From Streptomyces bacillaris (GTDB lineage: Bacteria > Actinomycetota > Actinomycetes > Streptomycetales > Streptomycetaceae), in assembly GCF_003268675.1 (NCBI RefSeq), contig NZ_CP029378.1, forward strand, positions 5,828,001 to 5,892,000: a stretch of 64,000 nt of DNA, written 5' to 3'. Position 1 is the stretch's first letter, and each line of letters opens with the position of its first letter. The position numbers were made by a program, and so were the translations under genes. Under the pieces are notes generated by a model. It saw nothing but the letters and a program-made list of their open reading frames with translations, was not told the DNA's origin and did not search any database. Of this stretch, positions 57,743 to 64,000 are shown one piece after another.

Positions 57743-58162
57743 CGCCGTCGCCGGGAACTCTTTCGCCGTCGGCTCCTCAGCCACCGGCGCCTCGGCCGGC
57801 CAGCGGTCGGTCAGCTCCTCCGCGTACACCTGCGAGAGCGGCTGCGGGCCCACGTACTGCTGACAGGTGCACCGGCCCGCCTCGTAGCGCAGCGGCTTCC
57901 TGTTCTCGTCCCAGGCCGTCGCCACCTCCACCTGCTCATGGCACCGGCCCTGCTTGTCGTGCTTGGCCAGGTGGTGGGTGCAGCCGCAGACCGGCTCCGG
58001 CGGCCTGTTGGCGGCCTCGAGCGCGAGCTGCCGGTCCGTCGTCGCCCTCAGCAGCTCCAGCTTCCGCTTGTGCCGCTTGCGCAGGGCCTTGCGGACGGTG
58101 TCCTGGGTCCAGGTGAAGCCCCCGATCCAGAAGAAGATGAGAACCCACCAGTACCAGCTCAT
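57722..58162 (-). CDS. Membrane-anchored Cys-rich hypothetical protein
   Basis: A 146-residue protein. One N-terminal helix MSWYWWVLIFFWIGGFTW anchors a basic linker (KRHKRKLELLRATTDRQ) and a domain with CGCTHHLAKHD (about 62-72), a further Cys and CTCQQY (about 101-106): a CxC...HH...C...CxC pattern that could bind zinc. No family recognised, though similar proteins are widespread in Streptomyces. ATG at 58162 follows GGGAGGAAGG. Its 3' end overlaps the rnpB terminator on the opposite strand. Confidence 0.7.
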   Translation of the reverse strand: MSWYWWVLIFFWIGGFTWTQDTVRKALRKRHKRKLELLRATTDRQLALEAANRPPEPVCGCTHHLAKHDKQGRCHEQVEVATAWDENRKPLRYEAGRCTCQQYVGPQPLSQVYAEELTDRWPAEAPVAEEPTAKEFPATAKEPPAG

Positions 58163-58268
58163 CGCGGCCTTCCTCCCCCGGTGTTCCCGACGCACGTCTT
58201 CCCCCGGCGCCGGGCCCCCTCGCTCGTGCTCCTGCCATTGTCCCTCACCCGTACGGGAGGGACACGGG

Positions 58269-59171
58269 TCAGATGACCGGCGGGCGGCCCAGCCTCGTCA
58301 TCCGCCACACCGTCGACCAGCGCATCGGCCGCCGGTCCCCGCACGGGGTGCGGACGCCCTCCGCGAACCCGCCCGCCCAGGCGCGCAGCCCCTTCGGGTC
58401 GCGGGTGCGGGCCAGGGTGAGCAGGGTCCAGGTGGAGAGGTAGGCCGGGACCAGCGGGAGGGGCAGGTTGCGGCGGGCGAGCCAGACGCGGTTGCGGGCC
58501 GTCATCCGGTAGTACACAGCGTGCCGGGCGGGGGACGTCTTCGGGTGCTGGAGCAGCAGCTCCGGCTCGTACAGCACCTTCCACCCCGCGTCCAGCGCCC
58601 GCCAGGCGAGGTCCGTCTCCTCGTGGGTGAAGAAGAACTCCGCGGGCCACAGCCCCGTCTCCGCCAGCATCTTCATCGAGAACGCATGGCCCCCGCCGAG
58701 GAACGCCGTCACCTGGCCGCCCCGCATCGGGTCGCCCGCCCGCAGCCGGGGCACGTGCCGGCGCTGGGTCTCGCCGTGCTCGTCGGCGATCCGGAAGCCG
58801 ACGATGCCGAGCCGGTCGTCGGCGGCGAAGTGGTCCCGGACCCGGCGGAAGACGTCCTTGTCGACCAGGAGCCCGTCGTCGTCCAGCTCGATCACCACAT
58901 CCACGTCACCGATCTCGGCGAGCCGGCGCAGCCCCTCGTTGCGGCCGCCCGGGCAGCCCAGGTTCTCCTGCAGCTCGATCGTGGTCACCCCGCCGTCGAG
59001 ATCCTCCAGGCCGGGGGTGGCGGCGTAGTCCGGAAGCGTCGTCCCGTTGCCGATGATCACGAGTCGGGTGGGCCGGACGTCCTGCATCGCGACCGACGCC
59101 AGCAGCGCCTCGACCGCCTGCGGGCGGTCCCCCATGGTCACGATGGAAACGCCGATGCGTGGTGCGGACAA
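58269..59171 (-). CDS. GT2-family glycosyltransferase
   Basis: A 300-residue GT-A glycosyltransferase. The N-terminal VSIVTMGDRPQAVEALLASV (about 8-27), a ENLGCPGGRNEGLR donor-site motif (about 69-82) and the DxD-type LDDDG (about 95-99) are present, with ETDLAWR (about 184-190) as the catalytic-base motif. No membrane helix is evident. It probably adds a sugar to a cell-surface glycan. Start is TTG at 59171, with CCAGGAG 8 nt upstream; no ATG or GTG fits better. Confidence 0.87.
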   Translation of the reverse strand: MSAPRIGVSIVTMGDRPQAVEALLASVAMQDVRPTRLVIIGNGTTLPDYAATPGLEDLDGGVTTIELQENLGCPGGRNEGLRRLAEIGDVDVVIELDDDGLLVDKDVFRRVRDHFAADDRLGIVGFRIADEHGETQRRHVPRLRAGDPMRGGQVTAFLGGGHAFSMKMLAETGLWPAEFFFTHEETDLAWRALDAGWKVLYEPELLLQHPKTSPARHAVYYRMTARNRVWLARRNLPLPLVPAYLSTWTLLTLARTRDPKGLRAWAGGFAEGVRTPCGDRRPMRWSTVWRMTRLGRPPVI

Positions 59172-59247
59172 GTTCGGTACTCCTGGGGCTCGGCTGCCGT
59201 ACGGCTGCTGGTCGGCAGCGGTGCCCGCGATCGTAACGCCTCGGTGT

Positions 59248-60099
59248 TCAGTCCGCGGTTACCGCCCGGCCATCCGTAGGCCCGTCGGTGTTCAGCAGCC
59301 CGTACACGGCCATGTCCCGCCGCTCGTTTCCCACCCGCTGCCAGCCGCGCAGCAGCCCCTCGCGCCGGTAGCCGACGTCCACGGCGATCCGGGCGGAGGC
59401 GGTGTTCCAGGGTTCGATGAAGAGCTGGAGGCGGGGGATGCCGAGGTCGCGCAGCGCCCAGCTCGTCACCGTACGCAGGGCGGCGCGGGTCACCCCCTGG
59501 CCACGCCCGGAGGCGACCATCCAGTACCCGATCGAGGCCCGGCCCTCCGGCAGCTCCCGCAGCCAGAGCCCGATGGAGCCCACCGGCCGCCGGTCCCGCG
59601 AGCGGACGATCGCGAACGGGTACCCGGCCCCCGTGGCCGCCCGCTCCCACTGCCTGCGGACGAACGCCTCGGCGGCCGCGTCCGAGTAGCGGGCCGGGAT
59701 CGTCGTGATGAGGGGGATGTACGGGTCCTGGGAGGCCTCGCGGACCAGCGGCAGATCGCTCATCTCCCAGGGGCGCAGGACGAAGTCCGGGCCCGCGGAC
59801 ATGCTCGGGACGGTCACCGGCTCGGGACCGGGCGGGGCGTCGGCCTCCGCGTCCGCGTCCGCGTCTTGGCTCGGGTCCGCGTCAGTGTTCGCGTCCGGGG
59901 CCGGGTCCGCGTCTGTGTCCGGGGTCGGGTCCGCGCCCGGGGTCGGGTCCTGGTTCGGGTCCGTACCTGTATCCGCTTCCCTGCCGGTATCGGCTTCCGC
60001 GCCCGCACCCGGGTCCGCCTCGGTGGCGACGCCCGGGTCCGTCTCGGCGTCGGCGAGGGCCTCGGGCTCTCGCGGGGCATCGGGCTCGGGGGCGGCCAT
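59248..60099 (-). CDS. GNAT N-acetyltransferase with a Asp/Thr/Pro-rich N-terminal extension
   Basis: A 283-residue protein. Residues 1-95 are low complexity (TDPNQDP, DTDADPAPDANTDADPSQDA-type repeats), clearly disordered. The GNAT domain (about 105-275) resembles RimJ/RimL-type enzymes: FVLRPWEMSDLPLVREA, the acetyl-CoA loop GRGQGVTRAALR (about 203-214) and the C-terminal RVGNERRDMAVYGLL. ATG at 60099 follows GGGAGGA by 7 nt; the much longer open frame upstream has no such signal and overlaps the next gene's promoter. Substrate unknown. Confidence 0.82.
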   Translation of the reverse strand: MAAPEPDAPREPEALADAETDPGVATEADPGAGAEADTGREADTGTDPNQDPTPGADPTPDTDADPAPDANTDADPSQDADADAEADAPPGPEPVTVPSMSAGPDFVLRPWEMSDLPLVREASQDPYIPLITTIPARYSDAAAEAFVRRQWERAATGAGYPFAIVRSRDRRPVGSIGLWLRELPEGRASIGYWMVASGRGQGVTRAALRTVTSWALRDLGIPRLQLFIEPWNTASARIAVDVGYRREGLLRGWQRVGNERRDMAVYGLLNTDGPTDGRAVTAD

Positions 60100-60184
60100 G
60101 TCCGTATCCTCCCGCGATCGGCGCGGTTCCGCCCCTCGGCCCGCCGGACCTCGACCGGCTTCACCGCCCCCGAAGGGGCGTCGA

Positions 60185-60190
60185 TAAAGT
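60185..60190 (+). promoter_or_regulatory. -10 box of a probable leaderless promoter
   Basis: TAAAGT lies 6 nt before the ATG at 60197. A perfect hairpin CGCCCC-CGAA-GGGGCG (about 60166-60181) sits in the spacer upstream. Confidence 0.5.
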
Positions 60191-60196
60191 GACGGA

Positions 60197-61330
60197 ATGA
60201 TATTCAGCAAGGCCGGTTTCGGGGGAGCGGTCGCGGACTTCGAGGCCGCGGTGGTGGCCCAGGACGCGAAACGGTCCAGCAAGGCGTTCATCCGGCTGCA
60301 GGAGACCTTCGGGCGGGCCAAGGAGACCGAGCTGTTCGCCGGTGGCCCGCGCCTCGCCGCCGTACTGGAACAGGTTCCGCCCAGCCCCCGCGCCGTCGTC
60401 GCCGTACTCGTCGGGGCCTGCGTCGAGCGCGGCGCCGACGCCGAGCGCTGCGCCCCGGGCGTACTGACCGGGCTGCGGGCGGCACTTGAGGGGGCCGTGG
60501 CGTTCGGCGAGGCGTGGGCGGCGACCGGGGGCGGCGCGTTCCCCGTCCCGGACGACGGGGAGCCGGGCGAGAAGATCGTCGAGCGGACCGGGTTCGAGGC
60601 GGCGGTGGGCTGGTGGACGCTGAGCCAGTGGGAGATGGCGGCGGTCGCCCTCCTGAACCACCGGGCGGTACGGGCGGCGCTGGACGGAGAGGCGGTACGG
60701 GCGGCGCTGGACGGAGAGGCGGTACGGGCGGGGCTGGACGAGAGGGCGGTAGGCGCGGGGCTGGACGGTGTGACCGTACACGGGCAAGCCGGCAGTGGCC
60801 GAGGTGAGCTGCTGCGGCTGCTCACCGCCGTCGCGCAGGCGTCCGGCCAGGAACTGCGGTGCCTCTCCTACGCGCTCCAGGTGCTGGACGACGAACCGCT
60901 CGTCGTCCTCCACCGGCCCACCGCCACCGGCTATCTGCTCCGCCTCTCCGGCATCGGCGACAACTTCCAGCTGCACACCCTGCTCGCCGACGCGCTCATA
61001 GGCGGCGGCCATGTGGCGGGGCGCGCCCCCTCGCCGCAGGAGGTCGCCGTCTGCCGGGAGACCCCCGGGCAGGTGGAGACCGCGGGCTCCTTCGAGCTGG
61101 TGGCCCCGGACGGCGACCGGCTCTGGAACGAGGGGACCCCCGCCGACATCCCCGTCGTCGACGGCGTACGCCTGCTGGTGCTGGACGAGCCGTCCTACGC
61201 GCGCTCCTGGCCCGCGGGCCGCTTCTTCCCGGGCATGCGCGGCGACCTCATCCTGGAACGCGCCCTCGAACCGGAGGAGACCGAGCGCTGGCTCGCCCGG
61301 GTCTCCCCGGCGGGGGAACTGACCGGCTGA
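60197..61330 (+). CDS. Hypothetical protein with a 9-residue tandem repeat
   Basis: A 377-residue protein without a recognised family. The N-terminal half is helical (ADFEAAVVAQDAKRSSKAFI), the C-terminal half mixed with FELVAPDGDRLWNEGT and FFPGMRGDLILER. Between them (about 157-192) lie four AVRAALDGE-type repeats encoded by a 27-bp minisatellite. Neither signal peptide nor membrane helix is visible. ATG at 60197 appears leaderless. Confidence 0.65.
   Translation: MIFSKAGFGGAVADFEAAVVAQDAKRSSKAFIRLQETFGRAKETELFAGGPRLAAVLEQVPPSPRAVVAVLVGACVERGADAERCAPGVLTGLRAALEGAVAFGEAWAATGGGAFPVPDDGEPGEKIVERTGFEAAVGWWTLSQWEMAAVALLNHRAVRAALDGEAVRAALDGEAVRAGLDERAVGAGLDGVTVHGQAGSGRGELLRLLTAVAQASGQELRCLSYALQVLDDEPLVVLHRPTATGYLLRLSGIGDNFQLHTLLADALIGGGHVAGRAPSPQEVAVCRETPGQVETAGSFELVAPDGDRLWNEGTPADIPVVDGVRLLVLDEPSYARSWPAGRFFPGMRGDLILERALEPEETERWLARVSPAGELTG
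60665..60772 (+). repeat. 27-bp minisatellite, four copies, in frame
   Basis: Units start at 60665, 60692, 60719 and 60746; the first two are identical and the last two diverge. Each encodes nine residues (AVRAALDGE, AVRAGLDER, AVGAGLDGV), so copy number can change without a frameshift. Confidence 0.85.
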
Positions 61331-61387
61331 CCCGGGCACGTCCGTCCGTCCCAGGCCCTAGGGCCTGAGCCCGACAGAGCCCGCGGA

Positions 61388-62245
61388 TCAGCCGCCGATC
61401 CGGGTCCCCGTCCCGGCGACCCGGACCCGGGCGTCCCCCGCGCGCAGCTCGACCGTGAGGGTGCCGGGGCGGCCCATGTCCGCGCCCTGGTGGAGGGTGA
61501 GCACGGCCGTCTCCGGGGTGAGTCCCAGCTCGCGTACGTACGCGCCGAAGGCGGCGGCCGCGGCACCGGTCGCCGGGTCCTCGACCACCCCGCCCACCGG
61601 GAAGGGGTCCCGGACGTGGAAGACCTCCGGCGCCTCGCGCCACACCAGTTGCAGGGTGGTCAGGTCGAGCCGGTGCATCAGCGCTTCGAGCCGGGCGAAG
61701 TCGTAGGCCAGGTCGGCCAGGCGCTCCCGGGTCGCGGCCGCCAGCACGAGATGGCGGGCGCCCGCGTAGGCGATCCGGGGCGGCAGGGCCGGGTCGAGGT
61801 CGGCGGCCGGCCAGTCCAGGGCGGCCAGCGCCTCCGCCAGGTCGGCCGCGCCGATCTCCGTGACGTGCGGGGTCACGCTGGTCAGGGTGGCGCGCAGCTC
61901 CCCGCCCTCCCGGACCACGGTGACCGGCACCAGGCCTGCGGCCGTGGTGAACTCCAGCTCGCCCGGACCGTCCCGTTCGGCCAGCGCGACGGCCGTGGCG
62001 ACCGTGGCGTGGCCGCAGAAGGGGACCTCGGCCTTGGGGCTGAAGTAGCGGACGGTGTACGCGCCTTCGCCGGTCCGCTCGGTGAGGAACGCCGTCTCGC
62101 TGTACCCCAGCTCCGCCGCGACGGCGAGCATCCGCTCCTCGTCCAGTCCGGCCGCGTCCAGGACGACGCCTGCGGGGTTTCCGCCCTCGGGGTCGGCGGA
62201 GAAGGCGGTGTAGCGCAGGACCTCGGGCGCGGGATCGTGTGTCAT
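61388..62245 (-). CDS. PhzF-family isomerase-fold protein
   Basis: A 285-residue PhzF-like protein with the diaminopimelate-epimerase fold. The general acid/base Glu is in GYSETAFLTE (about 47-56), and FCGHATVATAVALA (about 75-88) and EDPATGAAAAAFGAYV (about 224-239) are the family's anion-binding loops. PhzF proper isomerises dihydro-3-hydroxyanthranilate in phenazine synthesis, but the family is large and mostly unrelated to phenazines. It is 36 kb from phzD/phzE with no associated genes, so a housekeeping role is more likely. ATG at 62245 has only a weak ribosome-binding site. Confidence 0.82.
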   Translation of the reverse strand: MTHDPAPEVLRYTAFSADPEGGNPAGVVLDAAGLDEERMLAVAAELGYSETAFLTERTGEGAYTVRYFSPKAEVPFCGHATVATAVALAERDGPGELEFTTAAGLVPVTVVREGGELRATLTSVTPHVTEIGAADLAEALAALDWPAADLDPALPPRIAYAGARHLVLAAATRERLADLAYDFARLEALMHRLDLTTLQLVWREAPEVFHVRDPFPVGGVVEDPATGAAAAAFGAYVRELGLTPETAVLTLHQGADMGRPGTLTVELRAGDARVRVAGTGTRIGG

Positions 62246-62384
62246 GGAGCAGTCCAACCCCGGTGCGGGTCCGGGCATTCCCGGGGCCCGGCCGCCGCCG
62301 AGGGCGCCCCTGTCGCGTACGTACGTACGCGGACGGCTGCCGCAGTCCCCCCGAACCGCGGCAGCCCCCCATCAGCTCGCGGCG

Positions 62385-62915
62385 TCAGTGGCAGTTCTTC
62401 AGGCCCTTGTTCTTCGGTGTCGACTTCCCCCAGGAGCAGGAGGCCTGGAGCTTGCCGTTCGGCTTGATCAGCCGGGCCTTGTCGCCGGTGTTGTTCCAGA
62501 CGTACGAGCCCCGGTTCCAGTGCACGGTGCCCGAGACGTTCTTGCCCTTGCCGGTGCGGAGCTTGACGGTCTTGCCCGCGCCGATGGTGTAGCTGCCGAA
62601 GGTGTAGGTGAAGCCGGTGTTGTCCTTCACCTTGTAGCCCTTGAGCTGGACCTTCTGCTTGCTGTTGTTGTGGATGTTCACCCACTCGGCGTTCAGCGAC
62701 TTGTTCGTCCGGTCGTCCTTGCCGGGGCCGTCGTACTGGATGGCGCCGAAGTGCAGCCCGCCCTTGTGGGCGGCCGCCGTGGCCGGTGCCGCCGTGGCGA
62801 GGAGCGAGCCGGCCAGTGCGGTGGCGGCGACCAGGGCGATCGGCGCAGCGGTGCGTATGCGCGTGCAGTGTTCCTTCTGTGTCGTTCTGGTGAAGGTGGA
62901 GCAAGATGCGATCAT
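62385..62915 (-). CDS. Secreted lamin-tail-domain protein with an abnormal start
   Basis: A 176-residue exported protein if read from ATG 62915. The signal peptide core is PIALVAATALAGSLLATAA, cleaved after APATAAA. The mature part is a lamin-tail-like beta-sandwich (AEWVNIHNNSKQKVQLKGYK, then GKNVSGTVHWNRGSYVW). It ends CSWGKSTPKNKGLKNCH with two Cys that could pair. The odd point is the start: an ideal GAAGGA lies 7 nt before an ACG codon (62864-62862), exactly where the signal peptide TRIRTAAP begins, while the ATG at 62915 has no ribosome-binding site. Confidence 0.75.
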   Translation of the reverse strand: MIASCSTFTRTTQKEHCTRIRTAAPIALVAATALAGSLLATAAPATAAAHKGGLHFGAIQYDGPGKDDRTNKSLNAEWVNIHNNSKQKVQLKGYKVKDNTGFTYTFGSYTIGAGKTVKLRTGKGKNVSGTVHWNRGSYVWNNTGDKARLIKPNGKLQASCSWGKSTPKNKGLKNCH

Positions 62916-63027
62916 ACGGTCAGCACGCGCTTGCCTGTCCGGGAGTAGGGAAATCCGCAAAGTCGGTCGCCCTGCGGCAAGTTCGGGCAGAAATGGTCAC
63001 CTGTGAAACCTGGTGCGGCGGCGCCCC

Positions 63028-63783
63028 TCAGCCCCGTCCCACGTACGGCATGTTCGTCGCCATCACCGTCAGGAACGGAATATTCGCCTCCAGCGGCAGG
63101 TCCGCCATGTGCACCACGGTCCGCGCCACATCGGCCGCCGCCATCACCGGCTCCACCGCCAGCTCCCCGTTGGCCTGGAGGATGCCCGTCTGCATCCGCT
63201 CGGTCATCTCGGTCGCCGCGTTGCCGATGTCGATCTGACCGCAGGCGATCCGGTACGGCCGCCCGTCCAGCGCCAGCGACTTCGTCAGCCCGGTGATCGC
63301 GTGCTTGGTCGCCGTGTACGCCACCGAGCGCGGGCGCGGCGCGTGGGCGGAGATCGAACCGTTGTTGATGATCCGGCCGCCCTGCGGGTCCTGCTCCTTC
63401 ATCAGCCGGTACGCCGCCTGCGCGCAGAGGAACGCCCCCGTCAGGTTCACGTCCACCACCGCCCGCCAGTCCGCCGCGGCGAGCTCTTCCACCGGTACGC
63501 CTCCGGGGCCGAACGTGCCCGCGTTGTTGAACAGCAGGTCCAGCCGGCCGAACCGCTCCCGTACGGCGGCGAAGAGCGCGTCCACCTCGTTCTCGTCGGT
63601 CACGTCCGTGGTGACGCAGAGCGCGTCCGGGGAGCCCGCCGCGGCCGCGGTCTCCGCCAGCGGCTCCGCCCGCCGCCCGGCGAGCGCGAGCGACCACCCC
63701 GCACCCGCGAGGGCGAGCGCGACGGCCCGCCCGATCCCCGAACCGGCACCCGTGACTACAGCGACGCGTCGATCAGTGTTCAT
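63028..63783 (-). CDS. Short-chain dehydrogenase/reductase
   Basis: A 251-residue classical SDR. The cofactor motif is VTGAGSGIGRAVALALAGAG (about 10-29), FNNAGTF is at about 84-90, the catalytic Ser is in NNGSISAH and the Tyr-x3-Lys is YTATKHA (about 153-159). The residues after strand 2 (ALAGRRAEPL) suggest NADP preference. ATG at 63783 lacks a ribosome-binding site, but TACGCT lies 8 nt upstream on the minus strand, so it may be near-leaderless. Substrate unknown. Confidence 0.85.
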   Translation of the reverse strand: MNTDRRVAVVTGAGSGIGRAVALALAGAGWSLALAGRRAEPLAETAAAAGSPDALCVTTDVTDENEVDALFAAVRERFGRLDLLFNNAGTFGPGGVPVEELAAADWRAVVDVNLTGAFLCAQAAYRLMKEQDPQGGRIINNGSISAHAPRPRSVAYTATKHAITGLTKSLALDGRPYRIACGQIDIGNAATEMTERMQTGILQANGELAVEPVMAAADVARTVVHMADLPLEANIPFLTVMATNMPYVGRG

Positions 63784-63936
63784 GGCCCGGGAGCGTACGG
63801 GAGGGATCCGTGCGCCGGGCACGCGGTGCTCATCGACCCGCCATGCGGATGTTGTGCACGCGACAACGGCGCGTCGGGCGTCGGCGGTGCGCTGGATTCC
63901 GACAGCATCCGGCTCCATCCGACCAGCGAGGGGCAT

Positions 63937-64000
63937 ATGACAGCCGCACAGACAAGCATGGCGCCGGTCCGGGACGACCGGCCCGCCGAACTCCCCACCG
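63937..64000 (+). CDS. Start of an unidentified gene, truncated at the window edge
   Basis: ATG at 63937 with GCGAGGGG 3-9 nt upstream opens a plus-strand frame (MTAAQTSMAPVRDD...) that runs off the right edge after 21 codons. It is divergent from the SDR gene. Too short to assign. Confidence 0.45.
   Translation, partial: MTAAQTSMAPVRDDRPAELPT

Noticed and set aside
61388..62245. PhzF homologue as the missing phenazine gene
   Set aside because: PhzF-family proteins are common housekeeping-type proteins; this one is 36 kb from phzD/phzE with no linked biosynthetic gene or shared regulatory site.

Overview
The window looks like chromosomal DNA of a Streptomyces or a close relative. G+C is very high with GC-rich third codon positions, GTG starts are frequent, several genes look leaderless with a TANNNT box 6-7 nt before the start codon, and there are families typical of actinomycetes: a mycothiol-dependent isomerase-like protein, an F420-type LLM oxidoreductase, a SARP regulator and a KstR-like regulator. 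I see no tRNA, rRNA, CRISPR array or intact insertion sequence. The one RNA gene I recognise is RNase P RNA near 57.3-57.7 kb.

Region 1 (1-4.7 kb) is a small divergent biosynthetic locus cut by the left edge. Leftward run a phytanoyl-CoA-dioxygenase-like oxygenase, a GT-A-like protein (DUF6271-like) and a stand-alone condensation-domain protein, with overlapping reading frames. Rightward run a truncated class II aminoacyl-tRNA-synthetase-like amino acid:[carrier protein] ligase and its own 86-residue carrier protein. Two HutC/DasR-like operators overlap the two divergent promoters. This is the best candidate for an undescribed pathway.

Region 2 (4.7-17.2 kb) holds a small membrane protein, a KstR-like TetR regulator divergent from a glycosyltransferase/methyltransferase/prenyltransferase-fold operon, and ordinary genes: lipoproteins, a mycothiol-type isomerase, an LLM oxidoreductase, an N-acetylmuramoyl-alanine amidase, a methyltransferase and a type II NADH-dehydrogenase-like flavoprotein.

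Region 3 (17.2-36.1 kb) is a chorismate-derived biosynthetic cluster. An IS701-like transposase homologue that has lost two DDE catalytic residues is flanked by phased TGACGGAC repeat arrays. Then come a WrbA-like quinone reductase, a class II DAHP synthase, a dihydro-aryl dehydrogenase, PhzD, PhzE, an aryl-AMP ligase and a class A FAD monooxygenase. PhzE plus PhzD plus an EntA-type dehydrogenase predict 3-hydroxyanthranilate, not phenazine, because PhzB, PhzF and PhzG are absent nearby. A frameshifted MocR regulator, an AhpD-like protein, an MFS exporter, a covalent-FAD oxidase and a SARP regulator complete it; strong hairpins separate the transcription units.

Region 4 (36.1-44.4 kb) is a steroid or branched-chain acyl-CoA beta-oxidation set: a fused double acyl-CoA dehydrogenase (FadE34-like), an SCP-x-type thiolase, a DHA2 exporter, an Hsd4B-like hydratase, a zinc alcohol dehydrogenase and an Hsd4A-like SDR. 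Two perfect KstR-type operators precede its two units and a third lies beside the kstR-like gene 30 kb away, so the window seems to contain both the regulator and much of its regulon.

Region 5 (44.4-64 kb) is mostly core-type genome: a siderophore-binding lipoprotein behind a probable iron box, a Nif3/zinc-ribbon/RNase H-phosphatase operon (the zinc-ribbon gene apparently uses a CTG start), a TauE/SafE permease, KDPG aldolase, YaaA, an RNase II-family enzyme, a MerR regulator, a Uma2-family protein, rnpB, a GT2 glycosyltransferase, a GNAT acetyltransferase, a PhzF-family isomerase, a lamin-tail-domain secreted protein with a degenerate start codon, and an SDR.
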